Assembly: GCA_034436555.1 (NCBI GenBank) | Contig: DAOTUU010000007.1 | Coordinates: 48,650-112,649, forward strand | DNA length: 64,000 nt | Origin: JAFMJV01 sp034436555 | GTDB lineage: Bacteria; Chloroflexota; Limnocylindria; Limnocylindrales; CSP1-4 | Reading direction: 5' to 3' | In this document: piece by piece, positions 7,633 to 17,257 of the stretch | Layout of the letters: every line of letters starts with the position of its first letter | How positions within the stretch are numbered: the first letter of the stretch is position 1 | Notes under the pieces: model-generated | Database searches by the model: none | What the model was told of the DNA's origin: nothing | Seen by the model: the letters and a program-made list of their open reading frames with translations, nothing else | Position numbers and translations under genes: made by a program

Positions 7633-8675
7633 CGGGGGGCCCGGAACCGCCCAGCCCCATCGGCGTCAGCCCGACGCTCGGCCGGCCCATCCGCCAGGAT
7701 GGCATCGAGACGCTCGGCATCAGCACCCAGACGCTCGCGGAGGAGGCGCTCGCGGCCGGTCACTGGGTGCTCGCCGCCGAGCTCATCGCCTACCACGCGA
7801 CGGAGATCGGCCGCATGAACGACATCCTGTTCGTGTGGCTGGCGGACATCCTGGACTTCCGACTGGCGCGCGGCGGAGGCGTCCCGGCGGGCGGAGGCGT
7901 CCCGGCGGGCGGAGGCGTCCCGGCGGCCCTCGGTGAGACGATCGTCTCCGGCCTCCGGCGGTTCGAGCCGGGTCGGGGCGACCTCGACCGGGCGCTTGCG
8001 GCGACGACCACGAGGGACGCGAGCGGGGCCACGGCGGCGCTGGAGCTGATGCGCGTCCGGTGGGCGGCGCAGCATGACGGCCTGGTGACCTGGATCCAGG
8101 AGCTGCTCGCCGAGATCGCCCGGACGTTCGGGGAGGAGGCGGTCAGGGACTCGATCGTCCAGGCGTACCAGCACATCTGGCGGCCGCGCTATGCCTCCTG
8201 GACGCTCATGACCCCCGAGGAACGGCTGCAGCTGAGCGTGGAGGGGATGCGCGGCGGCCACCTCTCCGGTCCCCGCCACCGCGGCGACGTGGGCATCGTG
8301 GATGAGGGCGACCGGTACGTCATGATCCTCGATCCGTGCGGATCGTGCGGCATCCTGCGCCGGGGCGATCCCGACAGCGGGCGGCCGCCTGCGCATCCGG
8401 AGGGCAACCGGGTGCCCCATCGGTGGACCTGGGGCCGGACCGGGATGTCGTGGTACAGCGTCCACTCGCCGATCGTGCTGGAGTACCTCCAGATGGCCGA
8501 CGGACTGCCGCCGCTGCGACCCCTGGAGGACTGCGACCTGCCCGACCGACCCTGCCGCTGGTTCATCTACAAGGACCCGTCGGCGGCCCGGGCGGAGCAC
8601 TACGCGCGCATGGGGTTCGCGCCTCCGACCGACCGGCAGACCGTCAGCGGGGGTTCGATCGGTGCCCTGGGCTGA
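7629..8675 (+). CDS. Hypothetical protein with conserved Cys motif (CGSCG)
   Basis: 348 residues from GTG 7629, sharing GTGA with the preceding stop. The N-terminal half is helical and may be a substrate-recognition or packing domain; the C-terminal half contains DPCGSCGILRR, HRWTWGRTGMSWYSVHSP and PCRWFIYKDP, rich in Cys, His and Trp like a metal-binding or thiol-dependent enzyme. I cannot assign a family. It lies in the transporter/lactonase operon, so a catabolic enzyme is plausible. Residues near 82-99 are three copies of GGGVPA, from an in-frame 18-bp triplication. Confidence 0.75.
   Translation: MTGGPEPPSPIGVSPTLGRPIRQDGIETLGISTQTLAEEALAAGHWVLAAELIAYHATEIGRMNDILFVWLADILDFRLARGGGVPAGGGVPAGGGVPAALGETIVSGLRRFEPGRGDLDRALAATTTRDASGATAALELMRVRWAAQHDGLVTWIQELLAEIARTFGEEAVRDSIVQAYQHIWRPRYASWTLMTPEERLQLSVEGMRGGHLSGPRHRGDVGIVDEGDRYVMILDPCGSCGILRRGDPDSGRPPAHPEGNRVPHRWTWGRTGMSWYSVHSPIVLEYLQMADGLPPLRPLEDCDLPDRPCRWFIYKDPSAARAEHYARMGFAPPTDRQTVSGGSIGALG
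7872..7925 (+). repeat. 18-bp in-frame tandem triplication
   Basis: GGCGGAGGCGTCCCGGCG is repeated exactly three times (7872-7889, 7890-7907, 7908-7925) within the hypothetical gene, encoding GGGVPA three times. Copies are identical, suggesting recent slippage. Confidence 0.9.
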
Positions 8676-9489
8676 CGCGGCGCCCGCGTTCCCGCAGTCA
8701 GGCGCCCCGCTGTCGGTGCTCGTCGACTACGACGGGACGATCTCGCGCCTGGACATCGGCGACCTGCTCCTCGACCGGCACGTGTCCGACCGCGCGGCCC
8801 TGGCCCGGATGGACGCGGCCTATGATGCGGGCACGGTGGGCTCGCGGGAGCTGATGGTCTGGGACATGGACATGCTCCCCGATCCGCCCACGGAGCTGGT
8901 GGCGGAGGCCGCCGCCGTGGACCAGGACGAGGGCTTCGTGACGCTCGTGCGCAGCGTGCGCGGCGCGGGCGGCGTGGTCGAGGTGGTGAGCGACGGCCTG
9001 GGCTTCCACGTGGAGGGCAACCTGCGGCGTCTGGGCCTCGATGACATCCCCATCGCCACGAACGCGAACGCCCTCCGGGGCGGCGGTGCCGGGGTCAGCT
9101 TCCCCTATGGCCATCCGGCCTGCTTCGTATGCGGCACCTGCAAGCGGGAGCGGGTGCGCGTCCACCAGGCCGCCGGTCGGGTGGTGGCGTTCGTGGGCGA
9201 TGGTCCCAGCGACCGCTACGCGATGCATCATGCGGACCTCGTGTTCGCCAAGGCGGAGCTGCTGGCGTGGTGCCGCGCGAACGGCTATGCTGCGACGCCC
9301 TGGACGGAGCTGGCCGAGGTGGCGCGCTCGATCGAGACGCTCATGGCGGAGGGCGGGCTGCCGGCCACCGCCGCCGAGGTCCCCGCCTGGCGGGCGGCGC
9401 GGATGCCCGCCGGGCGCCCGCGGTTCCTGTGTGGCCCGGAGGTCTGGGGGCCCGGTCGGACGGTCCCGCCTGTGGCTCCCGCGCGCTGA
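8662..9489 (+). CDS. HAD-superfamily phosphatase, MtnX/SerB-like
   Basis: 275 residues from GTG 8662, overlapping the previous gene by 14 nt. HAD motif I is VDYDGTIS (nucleophile Asp in DxDGT), motif II VVSDGLGF, and motif IV FVGDGPSDRY. The four-helix-type cap and FVCGTCKRERV segment resemble MtnX (2-hydroxy-3-keto-5-methylthiopentenyl-1-phosphate phosphatase) and related phosphoserine phosphatases. No other methionine-salvage gene is near, so the substrate may instead be a phosphorylated product of the sugar pathway. About 45 C-terminal residues (RMPAGRPRFLCGPEVWG) extend past the usual domain. Confidence 0.8.
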   Translation: MPWADAAPAFPQSGAPLSVLVDYDGTISRLDIGDLLLDRHVSDRAALARMDAAYDAGTVGSRELMVWDMDMLPDPPTELVAEAAAVDQDEGFVTLVRSVRGAGGVVEVVSDGLGFHVEGNLRRLGLDDIPIATNANALRGGGAGVSFPYGHPACFVCGTCKRERVRVHQAAGRVVAFVGDGPSDRYAMHHADLVFAKAELLAWCRANGYAATPWTELAEVARSIETLMAEGGLPATAAEVPAWRAARMPAGRPRFLCGPEVWGPGRTVPPVAPAR

Positions 9490-9615
9490 CCGCCCCCTGC
9501 ATGGTATCGGGGCCCTGCGCGGTGAGAGCCCATCCGGGACGGCGCCGGGTGTAGGCTCCGCGGTCCACGCGGGACGCCCAGCGGGTGGGTGCCCCGGCCC
9601 CCCCGGAGGACACCC

Positions 9616-10692
9616 ATGGCAACCCGTCTGCTCATCCTGCTCGGCACCCGGAAGGGCGCCTTCATCGGGGAGGCCACGCCCGCCCGGGACGCGGTGTCCA
9701 TCCGCGGGCCGTACTGCGAGACGATGCCCATCGGGCACCTCGCCTGGGATCCTGCGACCGGATTCGTTGTGGGCGGGGCCGCAAGCCCCTGGTACGGCCC
9801 GACCGTCTGGCGCAGCCCGGACCTGGGCTCGACCTGGACGCAGTCGAGTGAGGGCCTGACCTACGGCGACGGCGACGCGCCCGTCACGCGCGTCTGGAAC
9901 GTGACCGCGGCGAACGGGACCCTGTATGCGGGCGTGGAGCCCGCGGGCCTGTTCCGGAGTGACGACGGGGGCGCGTCCTGGAGCCATGTGGCGGGGCTGC
10001 GCGACCATCCGTCGCGGCCCGCCTGGCAGCCCGGCAATGGCGGGCTCTGCCTCCACACGATCGTGCCGCATCCCGTGGATCCGCTGCGGATGTGGGTGGG
10101 CATCTCCGCGGTTGGCGTGTTCGAGACGCGCGACGGCGGCGCCACCTGGGAGGCGCGCAACCGCGGCGTCCGGGCGGACCACCTGCCAGATCCGCACCCC
10201 GAGACGGGCACATGCGTCCACAAGTTCGGGCTCCATCCCGCCCACCCCGAGCGGCTGTACCAGCAGAACCACAGTGGCGCCTATCGATCCGATGACGGCG
10301 GTGTCTCCTGGCGGGACATGAACGATGGGCTGCCGTCGCGGTTCGGGTTCCCGCTGGCGGTCCATCCGCACGATCCCGAGACGATCTGGACCGTGCCGCT
10401 CAACGGGGATGACCGGGGCCGTTACATGCCGGACGCCGCGGCTGCCGTGTGGCGCAGCCGCGACGGTGGGTCCAGCTGGGAGCGCCACGCGGCCGGATTG
10501 CCGCAGGCAGGGGCCTATCTCGGCGTCCTGCGCGAGGCGATGGCGGTGGACCGTCGGGAGCCCGTCGGGGTGTACATCGGCACATCCACCGGACAGCTCT
10601 ACGGGAGCGCCGACGAGGGCGCCACGTGGCGTCAGCTGGCGGACCACCTGCCGCCCATCTCGTCGGTGGAGACGGTCCTCGTCGACGCCTGA
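9616..10692 (+). CDS. BNR/sialidase-type beta-propeller protein (cytoplasmic)
   Basis: 358 residues from ATG 9616, with GGAGGA 5-10 nt upstream. At least four Asp-box signatures are visible: RSPDLGSTW, RSDDGGASW, TRDGGATW-like (ETRDGGATW) and RSDDGGVSW, plus RSRDGGSSW and SADEGATW. The protein should fold as a six- or seven-bladed propeller. There is no signal peptide, unlike true secreted sialidases, and the catalytic Arg triad cannot be identified. It is followed 17 nt later by a MoaD/ThiS-like gene, and this pairing is the main clue to function. Confidence 0.85.
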   Translation: MATRLLILLGTRKGAFIGEATPARDAVSIRGPYCETMPIGHLAWDPATGFVVGGAASPWYGPTVWRSPDLGSTWTQSSEGLTYGDGDAPVTRVWNVTAANGTLYAGVEPAGLFRSDDGGASWSHVAGLRDHPSRPAWQPGNGGLCLHTIVPHPVDPLRMWVGISAVGVFETRDGGATWEARNRGVRADHLPDPHPETGTCVHKFGLHPAHPERLYQQNHSGAYRSDDGGVSWRDMNDGLPSRFGFPLAVHPHDPETIWTVPLNGDDRGRYMPDAAAAVWRSRDGGSSWERHAAGLPQAGAYLGVLREAMAVDRREPVGVYIGTSTGQLYGSADEGATWRQLADHLPPISSVETVLVDA

Positions 10693-10709
10693 CCGGTCTC
10701 TGTGTCGTC

Positions 10710-10976
10710 ATGGCCACGATCCATCTGCCCCGCTCGCTCGTGGCGATCCTGCCAGGGTCGCCGCCACGCCTGGTGGAGGTCCCGGGCGCGACGCTGGCGG
10801 AGGTGCTGCGGGGTCTCGATGACGCCTGGCCCGGCGTCTGGGATCGCGTGTGCGAGCCTGGACCGCGCATCCGCCGGCACATGAACGTGTTCGTGGATGG
10901 CGTCCCCGCGGATTTGGCCTGTTCGGTCGGGCCCAGGTCGGTGGTCCATGTCATCCCGGCGGTGTCGGGCGGCTGA
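10710..10976 (+). CDS. MoaD/ThiS-family sulfur-carrier-like protein
   Basis: 88 residues ending in SGG, i.e. with the C-terminal diglycine that is adenylated and thiocarboxylated in ubiquitin-like sulfur carriers. The beta-grasp pattern fits: ATLAEVLRGLD, MNVFVDGVPAD, RSVVHVIPAVSGG. It starts at ATG 10710, 17 nt after the BNR gene, so they are likely co-transcribed. It could supply sulfur for molybdopterin, thiamine, cysteine or another pathway; no moaE, thiG or E1-like gene is adjacent, and the partner is unknown. Confidence 0.85.
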   Translation: MATIHLPRSLVAILPGSPPRLVEVPGATLAEVLRGLDDAWPGVWDRVCEPGPRIRRHMNVFVDGVPADLACSVGPRSVVHVIPAVSGG

Positions 10977-11117
10977 TGTCGAAGTCGGGTGGGGTGCACC
11001 GGGAGCCTGGGACGGGCGCCGCGGGCTGGTGGTCGAGGGTCGGGCCCGGTGCGCGTCTTGCCCGGAGGGCCGCGAATCCGGTAGCATCGGAGAAACCCCG
11101 GGAGGAATGAGCGGACT

Positions 11118-12794
<1,677 letters not shown>

Positions 12795-12806
12795 CGCGAT
12801 CCGCGC

Positions 12807-12831
12807 GTCCGACCGGCACCGCCGGTCGGAC
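12807..12831 (+). terminator. Stem-loop after pyrG
   Basis: GTCCGACCGGC (12807-12817) pairs perfectly with GCCGGTCGGAC (12821-12831) around a 3-nt loop, 12 bp after the pyrG stop. It has no T-tract, as is common in high-GC genomes. Confidence 0.65.
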
Positions 12832-12837
12832 GGCAGT

Positions 12838-12955
12838 GGCGGCCTTGGCGGCCTTGGCGGCCGTGGCCCGGCGTGGCGGCCGTGGCCCGGCGTGGCGACC
12901 GGGTCCGGCGTGGCGGCCGGGTCCGGCGTGGCGGCCGTGGCCCGGCGTGGCCGTT
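12838..12955 (+). repeat. GC-rich tandem repeat array upstream of the transaldolase gene
   Basis: Overlapping copies of GGCGGCCTTGGC, then GGCGGCCGTGGCCCGGCGT and GGCGGCCGGGTCCGGCGT, form an imperfect array. The gap 12795-13139 (345 bp) otherwise shows no gene. TACACT at 13079-13084 is a plausible -10, and GAGGAGC about 12 nt before GTG 13140 serves as ribosome binding site. Confidence 0.75.
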
Positions 12956-13139
12956 CGGTCGGGCGCCTGGTCGGGGCCCGCGGGGTCGACTCGATCGGGA
13001 CCGGACCGCGTCGTGGACGGCGACCCCGACCCCTCGTCGTCGGGCCTCGGTCGGGGTGCCTTCCGACCGTGCGCGGGTACACTGGGCACCTGGCCGACCA
13101 CCGACGCGGCCGGATCGACCGCCCGAGGAGCGCCCAGCC

Positions 13140-13799
13140 GTGAAGATCTTCCTGGACACCGCCGACATCGAAGAGATCCGCACCGCCGTCCGGTGGGGCG
13201 TCATCGATGGCGTCACCACGAACCCCACCCTCTACGCCAAGGTCGGGGGCTCGTATGAGGCGATCCTCGAGGAGATCTGTCGCCTGACGCCGGGTCCGGT
13301 ATCCGCCGAGGTCGTGGCCGAGGACGTCGAGGGGATGCTGCGCGAGGGCCGCGCGTTCGCGAAGCTCGCGCCGAACATCGTGGTCAAGGTGCCCATGATG
13401 GAGAACGGCCTGGAGGCGATCGCCGCCTTCGCCGAGGAGGGCATCAAGACCAACTGCACCCTCATCTTCACGGCCAACCAGGGTCTGCTCGCCGCCAAGG
13501 CCGGGGCGTCTCTCCTGTCGCCGTTCGTGGGCCGCCTCGACGACATCAACGAGGACGGCATGACCGTCATCCGGGAGCTGACCCAGATCGTGGACGTGTA
13601 CGGCCTGGACGCGGAGATCATCGTCGCGTCGGTGCGGCACCCTCGCCACGTCACGGAGTCGGCGCTGCTCGGCGCGCACATCGCCACGGTGCCGTTCAAG
13701 GTGCTCCAGCAGATGGTCCGGCACCCGCTCACGGACAAGGGCATCGTCGCGTTCCAGAACGACTGGAAGAAGGCCCGCGAGGCGGCAGCCAAGGCGTAG
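13140..13799 (+). CDS. Transaldolase / fructose-6-phosphate aldolase family
   Basis: 219 residues from GTG 13140, the size of the short (type 4/5) TalB-FSA family. Key features: FLDTADIEEIR, GVTTNPTLYAK, the Schiff-base lysine in VVKVPM, NCTLIFTANQGLLAAKAGA, and SPFVGRLDDIN. It either transfers dihydroxyacetone in the non-oxidative pentose phosphate pathway or cleaves fructose 6-phosphate; short members of this group are mostly transaldolases. It is monocistronic, between pyrG and rho. Confidence 0.93.
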   Translation: MKIFLDTADIEEIRTAVRWGVIDGVTTNPTLYAKVGGSYEAILEEICRLTPGPVSAEVVAEDVEGMLREGRAFAKLAPNIVVKVPMMENGLEAIAAFAEEGIKTNCTLIFTANQGLLAAKAGASLLSPFVGRLDDINEDGMTVIRELTQIVDVYGLDAEIIVASVRHPRHVTESALLGAHIATVPFKVLQQMVRHPLTDKGIVAFQNDWKKAREAAAKA

Positions 13800-13855
13800 C
13801 ACCTGCCTCACGCCCGGGCGGCGGCGAGGGCACACCGGCCGCAGCCGACCCTGTC

Positions 13856-13926
13856 CACCAGCGGTGGCGAGATTCCACACCTGGTGGAGATTCTCCACGT
13901 GTCGTGGAATCCCGCCACCGGTGGTG
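13856..13926. repeat. 71-bp nested palindrome downstream of the transaldolase gene
   Basis: The arms 13856-13878 and 13904-13926 are 23 nt long and complementary at 21 positions. The 25-nt centre holds a second perfect hairpin, GTGGAG-ATT-CTCCAC. As RNA it would form a long two-tier stem, usable as a bidirectional terminator or a REP-like element. It lies 57 bp after the transaldolase stop. Confidence 0.85.
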
Positions 13927-14000
13927 CACCTCAGGGCGCCGACAACTCCGGGATCGGCGGCGCGCCGGTGTACCATCCGGCCGCCCGGGCGCGGCGGACC

Positions 14001-14175
14001 CGGGGATCGGTCGACATGTCGCCCGGCGACGGCGGCGGCGGCTGCCCGGGGGGCGCCCCGGACGCCGCGGGTCCCCGATCGGTCGACATGTCGTCCGGCG
14101 ACGGCGGCGGCGGCTGCCCGGGGGCGCCCGGACGCGGCACACCCCCGATCGGTCGACATGTCGTCCGGCGACGGC
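14001..14175 (+). repeat. Three tandem copies of a 70-bp unit upstream of rho
   Basis: GATCGGTCGACATGTCG begins at 14005, 14077 and 14147 (periods 72 and 70). Each copy continues with (C/T)CCGGCGACGGCGG and a C-rich tail; the third is truncated after the GCGG run. The core CGACATGTCG is palindromic. The array ends 25 bp before the rho -35 box. The 604-bp gap 13800-14403 holds only this array, the nested palindrome and the rho promoter and leader. Confidence 0.85.
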
Positions 14176-14200
14176 GGGGCGCGCCGGGGCATGTCGTCGC

Positions 14201-14228
14201 TTGCGCTTCAACGGGCGGGTGGTATCAT
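14201..14228 (+). promoter_or_regulatory. Sigma-70-like promoter of rho
   Basis: TTGCGC (14201-14206) and TATCAT (14223-14228) are separated by 16 bp. A transcript starting near 14235 would carry a leader of about 170 nt before the rho start, long enough for autoregulation of the type known for rho. Confidence 0.6.
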
Positions 14229-14403
14229 CGGCGCAGCCCTGAAACCCCCTTGCGGACCTGCCGCTGCGAAAGCGTCACGTCGCGCGTGTCCCTGACACGC
14301 ATCGTCGGGCTCAGGCCCAACACCCTGGCAGCACCTGCCACCCTGCGCCGTGCCCCGGCCTTCCCGCCGAACCCCCGTTCGAGGTTCCACACCCGCCGTG
14401 CCG

Positions 14404-15663
14404 ATGAACATCAACGAACTCAAGTCGAAGAACCTCAAGGAGCTGGTCGAGATCGGCGGTGATCTCGATGTCGCCGAGGCGCGTTCCATGGGCAAGGACG
14501 CCCTGGTGGAGCGGATCATCCAGCGACAGGTGGAGCGCGGCGGTCAGGTCTATGCCACGGGCATCCTGGACGTCGTCGACGAGGGGTTCGGCTTCATCCG
14601 CCGCCGGGGTCTCATGCCCAGCCCCGAGGATGTCTATGTCAGCTCCAGCCAGGTCCGCCGGTTCGGGCTGCGCGCGGGCGATCGGGTCGGTGGCGTCACC
14701 CGCTCACCCAAGGACGGTGAGAAGTACTGGAGCCTGCTGCGGGTCGAGTCGGTCAACGGCGTCGACCCGGAGACCGCCAAGCGCCGACCCCATTTCGACG
14801 CGCTGACACCCATCCACCCCATCGAGCTGATCAACCTCGAGCATGACCCGAAGAACCTCAGCCAGCGCCTGGTGAACCTGGTCAATCCCATCGGGAAGGG
14901 CCAGCGGGCGCTCATCGTCAGCCCGCCCAAGGCCGGCAAGACGATGCTGCTCAAGAACATCGCGAACGGCATCACCACGAACCACCCCGAGATCCTGCTC
15001 ATGGTCGCGCTCATCGGCGAGCGCCCCGAGGAGGTCACGGACATGCGCCGGTCGGTGAACGGGGAGGTCATCTCGTCCACGTTCGACGAGCCCACCGAGC
15101 ACCACACGCACGTCGCGGAGATCGCCCTGGAGATCGCCAAGCGCCAGGTGGAGACCGGCCGTGACGTGGTCATCCTGCTGGACTCGATCACGCGCCTGTC
15201 GCGTGCCTACAACCTGGCGCTGCCGCCCTCGGGCAAGACCCTCACCGGTGGCATCGACCCCATCGCGCTGTATCCGCCCAAGCGGTTCTTCGGTGCCGCG
15301 CGGAAGCTCGAGGAGGGCGGGTCGCTGACCATCATCGCGACGTGCCTGGTGGACACCGGATCGCGCATGGACGACGTGATCTACGAGGAGTTCAAGGGCA
15401 CCGGCAACTCGGAGCTCATCCTGGACCGCAAGCTCGCTGAGAAGCGCATCTTCCCGGCCATCGACGTCCAGCGCTCGGGCACCCGCCGCGAGGAGCTGCT
15501 GCTCGAGGAGGGGACCCTCAAGATGGTCTGGACGATGCGCCGGATGCTCAGCGCCGTGGGCACGAACGAGGGCATCGAGCTGCTCCTCAATCGCCTCTCC
15601 AAGTCGGAGTCGAACGTCGCGTTCCTGGCCAGCCTGACCAAGTCCGCGGCCGCGGAGAGCTGA
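14404..15663 (+). CDS. rho: Transcription termination factor Rho
   Basis: 419 residues from ATG 14404; GTG 14398, two codons earlier, is an alternative. Residues 1-45 are the Rho N-terminal helical domain (NINELKSKNLKELVEIG); the cold-shock-like RNA-binding domain follows with GFGFIRRRG. The ATPase has Walker A in SPPKAGKTML, Walker B in VVILLDSITRL, and the Q- and R-loop regions of the ring helicase. It has no long Arg/Asp-rich insertion as in many actinobacterial Rho proteins. It terminates transcription of untranslated RNA. Its own 3' side carries a small hairpin. Confidence 0.97.
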   Translation: MNINELKSKNLKELVEIGGDLDVAEARSMGKDALVERIIQRQVERGGQVYATGILDVVDEGFGFIRRRGLMPSPEDVYVSSSQVRRFGLRAGDRVGGVTRSPKDGEKYWSLLRVESVNGVDPETAKRRPHFDALTPIHPIELINLEHDPKNLSQRLVNLVNPIGKGQRALIVSPPKAGKTMLLKNIANGITTNHPEILLMVALIGERPEEVTDMRRSVNGEVISSTFDEPTEHHTHVAEIALEIAKRQVETGRDVVILLDSITRLSRAYNLALPPSGKTLTGGIDPIALYPPKRFFGAARKLEEGGSLTIIATCLVDTGSRMDDVIYEEFKGTGNSELILDRKLAEKRIFPAIDVQRSGTRREELLLEEGTLKMVWTMRRMLSAVGTNEGIELLLNRLSKSESNVAFLASLTKSAAAES

Positions 15664-15666
15664 CCG

Positions 15667-15684
15667 GCGGTCCCCCTGGACCGC
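15667..15684 (+). terminator. Small stem-loop after rho
   Basis: GCGGTCC (15667-15673) and GGACCGC (15678-15684) with a CCCT loop, 3 nt past the rho stop. It is short; a weak terminator at best. Confidence 0.4.
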
Positions 15685-15846
15685 ACCGCACCCCACCGGA
15701 CTGGTCCTGGGACCATCGTCGGGCTGGTCATCGTGACCGATCTGGGGCAGGATAGGCACCGTCGTCGTCCCACCCGTGTCGGGCCCGCAGCGTCCAGTGC
15801 CCTACCCGGATCCTCCCCGACGGGTGGGTGACGGTGGGGGAGAGTC

Positions 15847-17247
15847 GTGACCGAATCCGACTTCGCACCGACCCGCCGTCCCGCTCGGCCGTCCAGCCTG
15901 GGTGGCCTGCTCGGGTTGGTCCTGGCCCTCGTCGTGACCATGGCACCCGCCACCGTCGCGGCGGAGCGGCCCGATGGCCGTCGTGCCGCCAGGTCACCGG
16001 CGAGCCGCCCGATCGCGACGCAGCCCGTCGCGAACCACCCGGACGCCGCTCCCGGCGGCGCTCCGACCGGCCGAGCCCTCGCCTTCCGCGGTCCCGGATC
16101 GGTGACCCTCGGCCTTGGGCGCCTGTTCACCACCCAGTTCGACGGATCGCCGTATGCCAACGGCAACTGCAACATGGCCGCGGGGGCGATGCTGTTCGAG
16201 GTGCAGACCGGGCGCTTCGCGACCGGCGCCCAGATGCGCCGATGGTCGCGCGCCCGGACCTCCGGCACGAACCTCGTCGACCTCCGTCGCGCGTTCCAGG
16301 CACAGGGCCAGTGGGTGCAGATCGCCGAGGACATGTCCTGGGACCGGTTCGTCGGCGAGGTGCGCTCGGGTCGTTCCGCGGTGGTGCAGGGCTGGTACGG
16401 GAACCTCCGCCAGAACGTCCTCCAGGCGGGGTTCACCACCGGTCACTCGGTGTTCGTGCTGGGCTATTCCAGCCATGCGAGACGCGGCCAGGGCGCCTTC
16501 TACGTCATGGACCCGCTGGGCTCGGGCGGTTACGACGGTGCGTGGTGGTCGCGCGCGGAGCTCAAGCGCTTCGGCTGGGGTGGCCGACCGGGACACGTGG
16601 GCACCGGCCGGGACGCCTACTTCGGAAACGTGGCCCTCCAGGCGTCGCCCTCGCGCAAGCGCATGTCCAGCAGGGCGTACCGGCCCGCGTTCCAGAGCTA
16701 CTGGGACACCAGCAAGCACCTCATGGAGCGCGCCCGGCGGGTGACGCTCGTGGAGCGGTCTCGGGGCCGGTCGCCGTTCGTCCTCCGGGTGCGCGACCCG
16801 CGCCTCCGGATGACACCCGCATCGGCGCGCCGGTGGGGCATGAACCCTCCCGTCCGCGGCTGGGGTCGCCAGGTCCTGTCGCTCCGGGTGGACAACCGGC
16901 GCCTGGTCATCCGCACGCGGGGCGACGCGAAGGTGGTGGCGGCCGCCCGGGGACGGGTGATCTTCCGCGGCTGGACCCTGAGCGGCACGCGGTACGTGTG
17001 GATTCAGCATGGGACGCGCCTGTTCACGATCTACCGTAATCTCGACGTCGTGCGCGTGGAGCCCGGACAGTGGGTGACGAAGGGTCAGACGATCGGCCGC
17101 GCCGCGGTCGAGACCCGGAAGACGAGGCGCGGCAAGGTCCGCGTCGGCCACATCACGTTCGTCGTGGCGGTCGGCGACCCGCGCCGCGTCTCCTCGCGCG
17201 AGCGTCCCCTGCCGTATCTCGACGGCGGCTATCGGAGACAGTCCTGA
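15847..17247 (+). CDS. Secreted C39-like peptidase fused to degenerate M23/LytM-like domain
   Basis: 466 residues from GTG 15847. Residues 17-38 form a signal peptide ending near VAAE. Residues 95-225 resemble C39 or papain-like peptidases: Cys108 in GNCNMAAGAM, His200 in TTGHSVFVLG, and Asp222 in YVMDPLG make a plausible triad. Residues 358-445 follow the M23 (LytM) pattern: AARGRVIF, WIQHGTRLFTIY, VEPGQWVTKGQTIG. The metal sites are degraded: no upstream HxxxD is found, and the usual HxH is HIT (H435). The M23 part is therefore probably a non-catalytic wall-binding module. No export ATPase for a C39 system is present. An envelope-acting peptidase is the best guess. Confidence 0.7.
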   Translation: MTESDFAPTRRPARPSSLGGLLGLVLALVVTMAPATVAAERPDGRRAARSPASRPIATQPVANHPDAAPGGAPTGRALAFRGPGSVTLGLGRLFTTQFDGSPYANGNCNMAAGAMLFEVQTGRFATGAQMRRWSRARTSGTNLVDLRRAFQAQGQWVQIAEDMSWDRFVGEVRSGRSAVVQGWYGNLRQNVLQAGFTTGHSVFVLGYSSHARRGQGAFYVMDPLGSGGYDGAWWSRAELKRFGWGGRPGHVGTGRDAYFGNVALQASPSRKRMSSRAYRPAFQSYWDTSKHLMERARRVTLVERSRGRSPFVLRVRDPRLRMTPASARRWGMNPPVRGWGRQVLSLRVDNRRLVIRTRGDAKVVAAARGRVIFRGWTLSGTRYVWIQHGTRLFTIYRNLDVVRVEPGQWVTKGQTIGRAAVETRKTRRGKVRVGHITFVVAVGDPRRVSSRERPLPYLDGGYRRQS

Positions 17248-17257
17248 CCAATCGCCC

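Noticed and set aside
3600..9489. Methionine salvage cluster, because of the MtnX-like phosphatase.
   Set aside because: No mtnA, mtnB, mtnD or mtnN is adjacent; the neighbours are sugar-transport and amidohydrolase genes.
8698..10647. A 649-codon open frame on the minus strand.
   Set aside because: It lies opposite two clear plus-strand genes (HAD phosphatase and BNR protein). Long spurious frames are common at 70% GC.
9616..10692. A true exo-sialidase.
   Set aside because: There is no signal peptide and no catalytic Arg triad was recognised; only the propeller repeats are clear.
14001..14175. Possible CRISPR array.
   Set aside because: Units are adjacent 70-bp copies without unique spacers and there are no cas genes in the window.
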